Assembly: GCA_025200525.1 (NCBI GenBank)
Contig: CM045768.1
Location: 47,091,022 to 47,155,021 of the forward strand
Direction of reading: 5' to 3'
Length of the DNA: 64,000 nt
DNA from: Camellia lanceoleosa
Lineage: Eukaryota > Streptophyta > Magnoliopsida > Ericales > Theaceae
The position numbers and the translations under genes are program-made. This document shows positions 24,579 through 35,995 of the stretch, in pieces (the stretch's first letter is position 1; the number at the start of each line of letters is the position of its first letter). The notes beneath the pieces were generated by a model that ran no database searches, was not told the DNA's origin, and saw only the letters and a list, made by a program, of their open reading frames with translations.

Positions 24579-25376
24579 AAGATGAGCGAGTTTCAAAAAA
24601 ACAGAGTGTTTTTCTTCAAAACTGAAATTTTTGAGTTGCTCAAAACCACGTTTTCAGCACACCAGGCGGAAGGTCTTGAGAGAGGAGTCTAGACCTAAAA
24701 AGATCAACCCAAGAAGATACTATATACGCCTTCATGTACGTCGCCGGAGATTGCCGTAGACGCACCGATCAATTTAGTCCGATGAGAAAGAAGAAGTTGA
24801 AGACGACCTTTTTGTTTTTATGTAATAAATATTTTATTTGTGAAGATATACAACACAGACCTTGTGTTGGTAGTGTGGTTAAAGGTTTGGTTTAGCTCCT
24901 AGTGATCAAAGGTTCAAATTCCTTAGAAGCAAATTTACAAATTTTGTTTTTTGTAGAGCCACATCAGCAGTGCCACGCCATCCGAGTTGGCCCACTAACA
25001 CCTCGTGTCACTACCACGCCAATGATTCCGCCACGTCAGCACACGACGCATGTCACTGCTGAGTCATCGCCACGTCAGTGTCTAGTCAGTAGAAAATGGA
25101 ATATTTCCTGCAACATAATATTCCTTTGACGGAGAAAAAATATTCCTTCAGATAATGAAATATTCCCTATGTTTTGAAAATTGCATTTCAGTCCTTAATT
25201 TTTTTAAAATTGTAGTTTGGCCCCTTGAGTTGTAAGAAATTTCATTTAGGTCCCCGGAGAGCTGAAGGAAGTGCTTTCCTAGCTAATTTGACCGGTCCAA
25301 ACTCAACCGTGCAAACTATTTGGCCAATTTAGATTCGAAAGTTTACTAAATCCTTTCGGCACATTTTACAAGTTTG
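24579..25376 (+). other. Copia element 3 leader before gag
   Basis: This is a leader of about 800 bases with no recognised protein. It contains a C-rich stretch at 24950-25080 with repeated gccac and cacgtca words. It is longer than the leaders of many copia elements, so a small unrecognised insertion is possible. Confidence 0.45.
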
Positions 25377-26320
25377 ATGCTGGTGATAGAAATAGAAGAA
25401 TCTACATCAACATATAGATTCATAATAAAGTTGAATGCCTTTAATTATACAATCTGGAAGCCTAGAATGGAGGATGTGTTGTACTGCCAAGATTTGTTTG
25501 ACCCTATTGAGCTTGAAGGAGTCAAACCAGCAAAAGAAAAAGATGGAGACTAGAAATGAAAGAACCAGAAGGCCATTGGCCAGATCAGACAATAAATCGA
25601 CCACAATGTGTTCTACCATGTCACCCAGGAAACTGATGTCTATGCTCTTTGAACGAAATTAGAAGGCATGTACCAATTGAAGACTACTCGGAATAAAGCC
25701 CTCATAATGAGAAGACTTGTAGATTTGAAGCTGAAAAGCGACGTCTCTGTTGTTGAACACACCAGTAAGTTTCAAAATCTGGTAAACCAACTGCCAACTA
25801 TGAAAATGGAGCTAGATGATGAGCACGGTCACATCTAACTGACCATGAGCATGGTCACAGATACTCTATTCAGTGAAAAGGCAAGAAAGAAAGACATGGG
25901 TAGAGATTAGTCTCGTGCCTTTATCACAGAAAATAAAGACGGAGGAAAAGGCTGAAGTAAAGGAAGAAACAAAAGCAGATGACGCAACAAAGGAAGATCT
26001 CAAGACAGAGGGAAGTCCAGATAAAGTAATAGCCAGACAAGGTTCAAGTGTTACCACTGTGGCCAGGAGGCTCACATAAAGAAATGTTGCTATGCCTTGA
26101 AAGGAGAACAAAAACAAGGCAATAGTCAGCCAAAGACCGAAGACGAGAACGTTGCAGTTACTATCTCAGAGGATATTGTATTATTCTCTGTTGGAGAAGA
26201 AGAAAGCCTCCATATGTCAGACAATGATACTGAGCGGATGGCAGATAGAGTAGTTTCTTATCACGCCACACCTCAAAAGAGTTTTTTAGTACGTACCAAG
26301 TTGAAGATTTTGGTACAATG
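25377..26320 (+). pseudogene. Copia element 3 gag (decayed)
   Basis: Translation from ATG 25377 gives a copia gag: FNYTIWKPRMEDVLYCQDL near the N-terminus, then a UBN2-type core (LDLKLKSDVSVVEHTSKF-like) and a CCHC knuckle (CYHCGQEAHIKKC) at about 26050-26085. Premature stops occur at DTAG-type codons near 25550 (tag and tga close together), at YAL-stop near 25650, and near 25838. Two of these stand where related gags have Trp, so TGG became TGA or TAG. Downstream the protease site is degraded to ADRVVSYHATP, lacking the normal Asp-Thr-Ala. The protein would package element RNA. Confidence 0.85.
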
Positions 26321-28565
26321 AGGATGGGTAACTCCAATTTTTTAAAGATTGCAAGAATTGGTGATATTTACATCCAAACCAAAGTTGGGTGCACAATGGT
26401 GTTGAAAGATGTCAAGCATGTTCTTGATTTATGCCTGAATCTTATCTCAGGGATAACCTTAAATCAACAAGGCTATGAGAATTACTTCAACAAGGCATGT
26501 AGAAGTTGAAGAAGGGATCTCTGGTGGTAGCCAAAGGACAAGCAATTGGTACATTGTACAAGACTTATGTGAAGGTGAGTTCAGACAGTCTCCATGCAGC
26601 AGAAGATGAGACATCACCAAATTTGTGGTACAAAAGGCTAGGTCACATGAGTGAGAAAGGGTTGCATATATTTCCAAAGAAGTCTCTTATTCCCTTTACT
26701 AAAGATGCAAAGTTGAACCCTTGTGATAGTTGTTTATTTGGAAAGCATCATAGAGTCGCTTTCCAATTATCTTCTAGAAGACAATCAGAGTTGTTGAACA
26801 GAGTATACTCTGATGTATGTAGTCCCATAGAAGTGAAATCTTTGGGTGGTAAAAAGTACTTCATGACATTTATTGATGATACATCACGAAAGTATAGGTA
26901 TATTACCTGAAAACCAAAGATGAAGTGTTTTAGTATTTCCAAATATTCCATGCCATGGTGAAAAGGGAAACCAAAAAAAAAAATGAAGTGCCTTCAAATA
27001 GATAATGGAAGCGTGTATACGTCAAAAGAGTTTGAAGTCTACTGTGCTACTCGCAGCATCCGACATGAGAAAACTGTTCCCGGAACCCCATAACAGAATG
27101 GTGTAGCCAAGAGGATGAACCGGACCATTGTGGAGAAGGTCAGATGTATGCTCAAAATGATAAAGTTGCCAAAGCCATTTTGAGGAGAAACTGTTCGTGT
27201 GGCTTGCTATCTGATAAACAGATTGCCATCAGTTCCACAAAATTTTGAGATTCCAGGAAATATATGGTCTGGAAGAGAGGTTTCTTAGGCCCCGTTTGGG
27301 GACTTATCTTTTTAGCCAATTAGTCAAAAAGTTACTAAATTAGCCAAAAAGTCAACAACTCATACCAAAAAGTCAAAGATTCTCTTTTCTCTCTACTTTT
27401 TGCACATCTTTTCGTAATTAGCCAAAAAGTCATCCCAAACATATAAGTTTTTTTTACCTACCTTTTTAGCCAAATAGCCAAAAAGTTACTAAATTAGCCT
27501 GTTCTCAAACGAGGCCTTAGTCTCACTTGAGAGTGTTTTTATGCAAAACATTTGCATATGTATCCAAAGAGCACAGGCAAACAGTAGATGACAAAGCCAC
27601 TCCATGCATTTTTATTGGCAATGGAGATAAAGAATTTGGATACAGGTTGTGGGATCTGAAAAACAAAAAGGTTATTTGAATTCGAGATGTGGTGTTTCAA
27701 GAAAGCCAGACCTTAAAAGACTTTGGGCAACCAGCCAAACCCAAAGTTGATGATGTTTCAGACATTGTTCCAAATCCTGCACCATCACAGCATGCTACTA
27801 ATGAAAAAGAGCTACCGTAGTATACAGCCAATGATGTAGAGTTGCAGGATGGATTCCAAGAAGATGAAGATCTAGAAGAAGAGGGTGTTGCATAGGAAGA
27901 GCCACAACCCCCTCCACCAGAGATTGTTGATCCACAGCTATGAAGATCAACAAGAGAACCTAAGCCGTCAACAAAATATCTTGTTTTTGAGTATATTTTG
28001 CTTACTGATGAAGGGGAGCTAGAAAATTTTCAAGAAATACAGAATCACAAGGAAAAGAGTAGATGGTAGTAAGCTATGCAAGAAGAAATGAATTCCTTAT
28101 AGAAATATCAGACTTATGATTTGGAAAAACTTCCCCAAGGCCAGAAAGCATTGAAAAACAAATGGGTGTTCAAGCTGAAGAAAGATGGTAGCGAAAAGTT
28201 AGTAAAGTATAAGGCTTGATTGGTTGTCAAAGGTTTTGGCTAGAAAAACAGTGTTGATTTTAATAAAAAAAAAATTCACCAGTTGTAAAGATGACATCCA
28301 TTCGAGTAGTTTTGGGACTAGCGGCTAGTTTAAACCCGGAACTTGAACAAATGGATATGAAGACAGCATTTCTCCATAGTGATCTAGAGGAAGAGATTTA
28401 TATGGAATAATCATAAGGTTTTGAAGTGAAAAGGAAGAGAATTTGGTTTGCAGATTGAAGAAAAGTCTCTACGGCTTGAAATAAGCGCCGAGAAAGGGAT
28501 ACAAGAAATTTGACTCATTCATGGTACTATGAATACAAGAGAACTGTTGCAGACCAGTGTGTACA
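26321..28565 (+). pseudogene. Copia element 3 pol, 5' part: protease end, integrase, start of RT
   Basis: After the protease remnant comes a GAG-pre-integrase segment (LWYKRLGHMSEKGL) with the CDSCLFGK zinc-binding pair (26506-26910). The integrase core has FIDD, then IDNGSVYTSKEF and NGVAKRMNRTIVEK after frameshifts. The integrase tail (FGYRLWDLKNKK) follows a MITE at 27288-27516. The reverse transcriptase starts near 28060 (NKWVFKLKKDG, EQMDMKTAFLHSDLEEEIYME) with several stops. The sequence breaks off in DQCVY at 28565, where the solo LTR inserted, and resumes at 34995. Confidence 0.85.
27288..27516. mobile_element. Tourist-like MITE in the copia 3 integrase region
   Basis: The ends are inverted repeats, GGCCCCGTTTGG on the left and CAAACGAGGCC on the right, flanked by the duplicated TTA (27285-27287 and 27517-27519). 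That is the signature of PIF/Harbinger-type MITEs. The interior repeats words such as ccaaaaagtca. Related copies lie at 42706-42926 and about 45269-45486. Confidence 0.85.
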
Positions 28566-29579
28566 TGTAATAACCCCGACCCATGATTAACTATTAAATC
28601 ATGATTAAGGATGCTTAATGAGTAACCAAGATGAAATTCTGAATTAATTGCTTGTGTGTGACACTATTTGAGTTTCTATCTGTTTATCACAGAAAGATAT
28701 GTTTGCGTTTCTGTTCTGTTCTACAAATTGAAGGCTTAATCGACATCCGATCACGAAATTGACTTAATTTCTGTGTTAGTTATAATTTTTAGAATTTTAT
28801 GATAGGTTTAATTAAAATTCGATTCAGAACAAATTAAATTAGAACAATTATGCTCATTGATTAGTTAAAGCCCAAAATTAAGTAAGTCAATTTAATTAGG
28901 CCTATATAAGGTCTAGTGGAGGGGGACTGCAGTTTACACTCTCATTCTTCCTTCTTGAAATATCAAACGTGAGAGTGACAAAGGGAGATTAAGTGTTAGG
29001 CTTGGAAATCTAAGGAGATAAAGAAAAATTGTAGAGAATTCAAAGTGTTGACCTAAGTGACTCAACCATTTGAACATCTAGGACACAATTAAGCTTCTAA
29101 GGTAAGAATTTCTACCTCTTAGTTTGTAATTTAGTTGGTTTCTACAAGAAATCAAGTGTGATAAGAAAATTACCATGAGAATTGAGCTTCAATAGATGAA
29201 TTCCATGCATGCATACATATATCATAGCAATTGGAGTTTGAATTTCACACAAGTCTCACATGCATGTGTCTATCTTAACCTTGTTTTGAGAATTTATTAC
29301 ATTTTTTTTTACCATTTGACCCTAATTGATCATGTTTTGGAAAGTTTTAGTTCATGTCGATTTATGCATGTCATGTTCACATCATATTCTTAAGTTTCAA
29401 GTTGAATTTTGAGCAATTGGCAAACTTTTGGGCCTTGATTTGGCGAAATGGTTTTGAATTCATGATGTATGACAAGTTTAGACATGTTTTCTAAAGCTTT
29501 TGGCCCAAAATAACATGATTTGTGGCTTTGAAATTGAATTGTGAACTTGGAAGAGCTATTTAGGAATTCCAGATTTTGC

Positions 29580-29895
29580 TTCTCCGCTCAAGCGACAGAT
29601 TCTGCATTCGAGCGACCTCTCTGTGTTTTGCACCTCCGCTCGAGCAAACTCAAGTTGGCTTGAGCATAAATTCATGCTCCCAGAAGTTTACCATTTTTGC
29701 AGACTGCTCGAGCAACAATAGTTGCGCTCGAGCGAAGACTTCAATCTTATGCTCGAGCGACCGTCGAGCGAAAAAATCAAGCAACCAGTACTTTTGCAAA
29801 GTTTACAAACCGCTCGAGTGAAGAAAGTTATGCTCGAACGACTACTTACATTTTTGACCCTCCACTCGAGCGAAGAAAGCTGCGTTCTAGCGAGA
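29580..29895. repeat. CTCGAGCG-type motif cluster, copy 2
   Basis: About ten copies of gctcgagcga-like words occur in 315 bases, some as full palindromes and others with one substitution. Spacing is irregular, from about 20 to 50 bases. The position inside the LTR (about 1.0-1.3 kb from its start) equals that of the cluster in copy 3. Confidence 0.8.
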
Positions 29896-30248
29896 CCCAT
29901 GTTTCCAGCATTTTTACCTAAGTGTTAAATAACATGTTTTGGCATCCTAGGCATTCCTAAACCCTAGTTAAAACATAATAATGAGGATAAGAAGTAGAAA
30001 CACACCTAAAGAAGAAAGAACTGAGTTATTAATATACAGGTCACGCACCGCAAGTTACCTGATTTGTCTACTCTGTTGTTTACTTTGGAGCCATCTGTAA
30101 GTAATAACTTAGTAACGTTATGTTCAACTTTATTTATTTTCTATATGTGGAATAAGATCTGTTTTATGAAATGTTATACTCTGTACAATGAATGATTGTC
30201 CAGTTTCTGACAAGTATTCGTGGCAATAATTTTGTGATTCAAGTATTT

Positions 30249-30440
30249 GATCTGTTCCTAGTACTGAAGGTTCCTTCGTGGAACTGGCAAGTATGTGATC
30301 TATTCCCAGTACTGGAGGTTCCTTTGTGGAACTGGCAAGTATGTGATATGTTCCCAGTACTGGAGGTTCCTTTGTAGAATTGGCAAGTATATTATCTGTT
30401 CCCAGTACCGGAGGTTCCTTTATGGAACTAACAAGTATGA
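30249..30440. repeat. 48-bp tandem repeat, four units
   Basis: Units begin near 30249, 30297, 30345 and 30393 and share ttcccagtactggaggttcc and gaactggcaagtat. A single related unit lies in copy 1 near 22665-22705. Confidence 0.88.
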
Positions 30441-30680
30441 TTTTTAATGCTCTGTATTTGATCTACTAGCGCTAATGGAGGTACCATATATGAACAAGTA
30501 TGAATGCTGATTTCTGTATAGGATTCAAACAAGATTATGAATATGAATCTGTTCCTATTTTCTAAATCTGTTGGGACATCATTCATTTAACTTTTTACTC
30601 TGTTATTATTCACTAGGCTTCCGCTCACTATTTATATTATGTATGTAGGTGAGCAAGCGCGTGGCCAGGCCTAAGCTACT

Positions 30681-33600
30681 TGTAAACACCCCATTTTTTA
30701 CTGTCCTCAAGACTTGGACGTCACCATTTGAACACTCGGTGATCATCCATGTTTGTGTTTCGTTTTGAGTTCCCAAAGGTCTCGGCTGCGCGCCTTGCCT
30801 CAGAATCTCCTGACTCGTTTGTTTTGTGTTTGGTTTTGCACCAAATGCTTGTGCTTTTGCTTTGAGGGGCAGAGAATGGCTTGTTGGCCATCCCCACACC
30901 CCACCGACCTCCCCTTTTCCTCACCGGCCATTCATTGTTGCCACCGGCCATGGTCTCTTGATACCGATGGCCGGTCGGCACTTTATGTGGCCGACTGGCA
31001 CTTTGTTTGGCCGGTGACCTCTTTTGCTGGCCAGTATGCACCTTTTGCACCCTTCAGGCATGGTGCATGCCAGCTGTGCCTACTGAAATGCAACACTCTT
31101 CCCCATGCACAGTGTGACTGTTTTGCCCATTTTGCACCCTTTTGGTCAAAGCTTCTTGAGGAAGCTTGACCCTTTGTCAAAGCTTCCTCAAGAAGCTTAG
31201 CTAGCTGTCTTAGCTTCCTCTAGAAGCCTTGACCCTCTTGCCCCCTTTGCCCCTTTTTCATTTAGCTTCTTTGAGAAGCTTCAAGCTTTCTCTTGGCCTA
31301 TATAAGGACCCTTCTTCTTCCATTGTAAGGGTTAGAGCAAAAAACCAGAGATATACACATATATATATCTGATATATATCATCATCTCTCTCTATATTTC
31401 CCTCTCTCTCCTCTTTTGTGCGTGTTTTGTGGCCTAAAGTGTGTGTTTGTTCTTAGTTTTGCACTAGAACACATAGCATTACACCTTACTTCAACTTTGG
31501 GAGACTTTGGGGGTTTGTTCTTGAGTTTTTGGACTAATTTTGATCAGAAGAGAGTGGTTGGACTTGTTGTTCTTGGACTGTTCTTCAAGGGTAACAATCT
31601 TACTTTAGTTTCCCCAATCTTGCATTAACTTTTGACCTGTCTTGCATGCTGATTTAAGCTTTGTGTATAACTGAAAAAAGTCTTGTATTTTCATGCTTAA
31701 GATTCTTCATTAAGGTTGTTTTGTTGTTGGGGGTCGACCTCCCCCTCTTAGGTTTCTTTTGGCCCTTTTTGTGCCTTCCTTTTTAAGCTTTGGTTACTCT
31801 TGTGTATTGGCCTTCTCACCACTGAAATCCAGTGGATTTTCAGTGGTAAAGAAGGGGTTTTGAGGTCTTGCATAGGGGAGGGACACCCCTCTCCCTTAGT
31901 CACTCATTTGTGCATGTTTTTGGTCCATAATGGTAGCATGCACAAGTAGTTGTTATTGACTCCTTTTCAGAGGCTTTTTGGGCGTTTTGGGTCATATTAT
32001 ACCTCTATCCTATTTTGTTTTATTGACCTTTAGCATGCATTATGCACTTGCTTTGCATTCTTCCATTTTGCCTAGAAGTGTCTCATGACATTTGACTACC
32101 ATGCTCTCATATTTTGGCCTTGTTTTGTGAAGTTATTGGTCATATTTTTCTATGTTTGAGGTCTATTAGGTGTTGGTTTGGTCGCATTTAATATGCCTTG
32201 TACGGCCCCTTTGCATTCTAGCATGTTAGCATCGGATGTGTGAGTCCTTCGTATGCATTGGTTAGGCTATTTCAATGATTTGGAATCACTTAACATGCCA
32301 TTTTAGTCCCTAAACGATGCTTGTATACTTGCATTCATCACCTCTTTCATACTTTGAAGATGTGTCCTTTTATGCCTTGAAATGAGCATTGTGTATGCCT
32401 ATGCATTTGGGTTATTTGAGCTGTCATAACATTGGGTTTTAGGACTTATTTTAATGCATTAAAACTCTGTCTTAGTTGTATAGTTCATGCCATGCTTGCT
32501 TGGGGTAGTGATAGTGGAATGCTCCTTTGTTATGCCTTAGCCTTGAGCCTGTTGGTGTTCATGCTTACATGAGTCTTTATCCATCGTTTTGAACATCTTT
32601 TGTCACTGTTTTGGGGGTGGGCTGAGGTCTGCCCCTTTGTGTTTTAGGTCCACCATTGCATGATTATATTGCATTCCTTCGGTTTCATGCTTGCATTGTA
32701 TGATAGGATGTAATGCATGACATTTGAATGCTTAAGTTACCTTGCATTTGGCATGCCTTGTACCTTTAGCATCATGTTGCATGTTTGAGTCATAGGGTGT
32801 ATTTGAAGCTCTATTGCATACATTGCATTTTGCTTGGTTTGGGGTGTCAAACCAAGCGTGAGGATTGAGAAGCATTCATACTTCAAGTGATGTAACACCT
32901 CTCAACCCTCGGACGTCGATACCCTTGATCCCAATATGATAGGATGTTGGCTTTCATTTGTTTGTTGCATGCATTTTTACATTAAGTGGCAAGCTTGGCT
33001 TCTTAGGCCATCATGCCTAATTGATGGCCCGAGAGCCGAGGGTCATGCTTCCTTGAGTTCCTTACATGATAAGGAGTGTGGCCATGCTTACATTTGCTTA
33101 AAATTCCATGCCATACACTGCTTGCCCTCTGTTGCTGTCAAAACCAGTTTCTGCAGGAAGTTTTGGCCGGCCGGCCATCTCTAGTGCCGACTGGCCATCA
33201 ATGAATGGCCGATGACTTCATAAATGGCCGGTGACCATTTCACATGGTCGGTGGCCATTCCTTCTAGCCGGTGGTGTTCTACAATGTGCAGAGAGCCCAT
33301 CCCAATATTTTTGCAGTCTTCAGAACAGCTGGGCAATGTAAACAGAGGCAACAATGCTATGGCAGCGAGTTTCCGGGCAATACGAGTCAAGCATGCATCA
33401 TTTGCGCATTCCGAGGCAGAGCTGTGGCAGTCTCTTTAAGCTTCATATTTAATTCATTTTGTAATTAATTTGTTAATTAATTAGGAGTTTTGTAATAATT
33501 AATTTAGTATTATTCATTCGGACTGTATTATTCTTTCGGTCCCTCCGTGTGAGGGCATATTGTAATGAGTGTGTGTGGGTGTGTGTATGTCTTCCAACCC

Positions 33601-34446
33601 CACGTCTTTCTTCCTTTTTATTTATCCGCTTATAATGGTTAGACTATGGCATATTTAAATTAGCATACCTTATGCTATGCATGCACCGGGCTCGGCACAT
33701 CATGCTAACTGCACAAGTATTTCAAATCTAACTTGAATACATGCTATCTGTGCATTTTCACATGTCATCTTTAGATTAGCCGAGCCTACTCTAATGACAT
33801 TCTGTATGCATTGCATTAGCCATCTTAACATGAACTAGGATCATGCATTGATTACTAACTAGTTTTTGTTTTGGCTTGGAGTACTAGGTAAGCTTTTATG
33901 CTTTAGCATACCGCATGCGTGTGAGTGTTGCCATAATTGCATGATTACCATGAGGCTAGCTGCTTATGTGATATAATTGCTTGAATGCCCGTGGATGGAG
34001 ATTGAGTTACTTAAATTGGAAAGATGCATTGAATGCGAGTTTTAAGCCCACTTGAGGGTGGCAAAACCATATTTTCTAAGCCCACTTGAGGGTGGCAAAA
34101 CTCATGTCTTAGCCTACTTGCGGGTAGCACCATCAAACCATTTTCAAAACAAACAAACATGAAATGTTTTGTTCCAATTTAGGCGATTTGGTCTATACTT
34201 GTTTGCTGCGCGCATAACATAGTAATTCTAGGCTAATAACCGGAATAAGAACACATAACGTTTTCAAAATCGAATATCATGGTTAGTAGAGGCCGATCTT
34301 CGGATCGGGCGAGCAGGGGTGCTCATAGCTGACCTTCCCCAATCGTACCCAAGTTCCCAAGCCGAGGCAACTTTGGTGATGACGGACACATGGCCTTTGG
34401 CACCGAGTCAGGGTTTCCTAAATTCCCCCATTAAAAAATATTTAGG
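30681..34446 (+). repeat. 3.8-kb Ogre/Tat-like LTR
   Basis: It is homologous to 441-4452 in reverse orientation. It contains two patches of tggccggtggc-like words (30880-31030 and 33165-33270), a palindromic pyrimidine/purine hairpin gggggtcgacctccccc near 31730 and another built on ccactgaaa/tttcagtgg (31818-31846). No protein domains are visible. Confidence 0.7.
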
Positions 34447-34750
34447 CAGTGACTCTGTATCTGGCGAAGCAGTCCATGTTTGGCACTTCTTTCAAAATCT
34501 ATTTTCTCAAAACGATTTGCCGGATTTCGACTCTTTGGTTCAGATTTAGAACCGTGACAAAAACGAGTCCGAACTGTAACCCGGTGAGGTCCCCTCGCGG
34601 GCTCGTTACACTACTGCTTGGAGAATTTTGTTGTTGGCCAACCACTGTGCTTCCCAGGGAGGTTCCCGTTGGACAAGTCAAGTTTTGTGTATCATATGAA
34701 GGATGTTTTTGTTTTGTTTTTGCCTAACTACGCAGTGGGCTAAGTCCCTT
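30681..34750 (+). mobile_element. Ogre/Tat-like LTR plus internal leader, nested insertion
   Basis: The start TGTAAACACCCC at 30681 matches the minus-strand element that begins at 4452. The LTR ends at about 34446 and is followed by a primer-site-like GGCAGTGACTCTG (34447-34465). Leader sequence homologous to positions 1-420 continues to about 34745. A TATA box lies at 31299-31306. The right boundary within the host solo LTR is uncertain: ctact precedes the element and a similar word occurs near 34755. The rest of the element has been lost. Confidence 0.7.
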
Positions 34751-34994
34751 ATGATACTATCTGTAAGGTGATACATTACGTATGGAAGTTTGACATTATA
34801 CATGTATATATATATCAAAGTTTAAAATTATCTGCCCCATGTATGTCTGCACAGCTCGATGGACTATATATGTTTTATATATTGGTTTCCGCAGCTCCTA
34901 ATTATATGTTAATCTGTTCGGAGGTCTTTGGTAATCCAAGAATTACTGGCCGGTTACGACGCTAAACCTATAATGGCGGGTTTGGATCGTGACA

Positions 34995-35943
34995 GTATAT
35001 GTCAGGAAATTGCTCGATGGAAACTTCATCATACTCTTGCTTTATGTTGATGAAATGTTGATTGTTGGTCAGGATGCAACAGCAATCAGGTCACTGAAGA
35101 ATGAGTTATCACAGTCCTTTGAGAGGACGGACCTAGGCTCTACACAACAAATTTTGGGCATGAAAATTATGCATGATAGGAAAGCCAAGAAGTTGTGGTT
35201 GTCACAGGAGAAGTATGTTGAATAGGTGATTGAGAAATTCAACATGAAAGACGTCAAACTAGTCAATACTTCGCTAGCTAACCATTTCAAACTGAGCAAG
35301 TGGTCTTGTCCCTTCTCTATAAAAGAAAGAGAAAAAATGGAGGCAATTCCCTACTCATCTACAGTGAGGAGTTTGATGTATGCAATAATGTCCACCCAAC
35401 TAGAGATTGCTCATGCTATTGGAGTAATAAGCAGATTTCTTTCCAATCTAAGAAAAGTGTATTGGGAAACAGTCAAGTGGATTATGAGGTATCTTAAGAG
35501 TACATCTAACATGTGTTTGTGCTTTGGAGGAACTAGTCCAACCTTGAAAGGTTATACTAATTCAGGTATGGCAAGTGATCTTGATGGTAGAAAATCAACA
35601 TCAAGATTTTTGTTTACTTTTGTATGGGGAGCTGTGTCTTGGCAATCCAAGTTACAGAAGTGTGTTGCTTTATCTACAACCAAGGCAGAGTATATTGCCT
35701 CAGTGGAAGCTGAGAAAGAGATGTTGTGGTTGAAATGGTTTCTTCAAGAACTTGGACTAGAACAGGAAAAGTTCACAGTACATTGTGATAGCTAGAGTGC
35801 CATAGACCTGAACAAGAATTCTATATACCATTCTTGTACGAAGCACATTGATGTTCGGTATCATTGGATACACGAAGTGATGGAGAAGTAGTTATTGGAA
35901 CTGGTCAAGATCTACACAGATAAGAATCCATCCGACATTGCTA
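34995..35943 (+). pseudogene. Copia element 3 pol, 3' part: RT end and RNase H
   Basis: The frame resumes directly after the solo LTR. The catalytic box reads LLLYVDEMLIVG, so the second Asp of YVDD is Glu. A TAG follows KYVE at 35223-35225. RNase H follows with GRKSTSRFLFTF, AVSWQSKLQKCVALSTTKAEYIA and CDS, then a TAG at 35794 where related elements have CAG. Decayed C-terminal sequence (TKHIDVRYHWI) runs to about 35943. The catalytic change and the stops show that this copy is dead. Confidence 0.88.
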
Positions 35944-35995
35944 GGATGGACTTCCAATAAGGATCCTACTTCCCATAGGTATGGAATGGGAGAAT

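Larger units (their letters stand above)
28566..34994 (+). mobile_element. Tekay/Del-like solo LTR, copy 2, itself interrupted
   Basis: The element opens TGTAATAACCCC and ends GGATCGTGACA. Flanks are gtaca (28561-28565) and gtata (34995-34999), a duplication with one change. Joining the flanks restores the copia reading (Q-C-V-Y-V-R), which shows that gtata is the older state. Without the Ogre-like insert it is about 2.35 kb, the same as copy 3 on the minus strand at 46878-49273, with which it shares both ends. No internal genes are seen. Confidence 0.88.

Noticed and set aside
30721..31169. Overlapping frames of 109 and 138 codons
   Set aside because: GC-rich patch of an LTR; open frames on both strands without known motifs.
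34750..34760. A target duplication for the nested Ogre-like piece (ctact on the left, tact near 34755)
   Set aside because: Four matching bases in AT-rich DNA are not convincing, and the piece is truncated, so the right edge stays uncertain.
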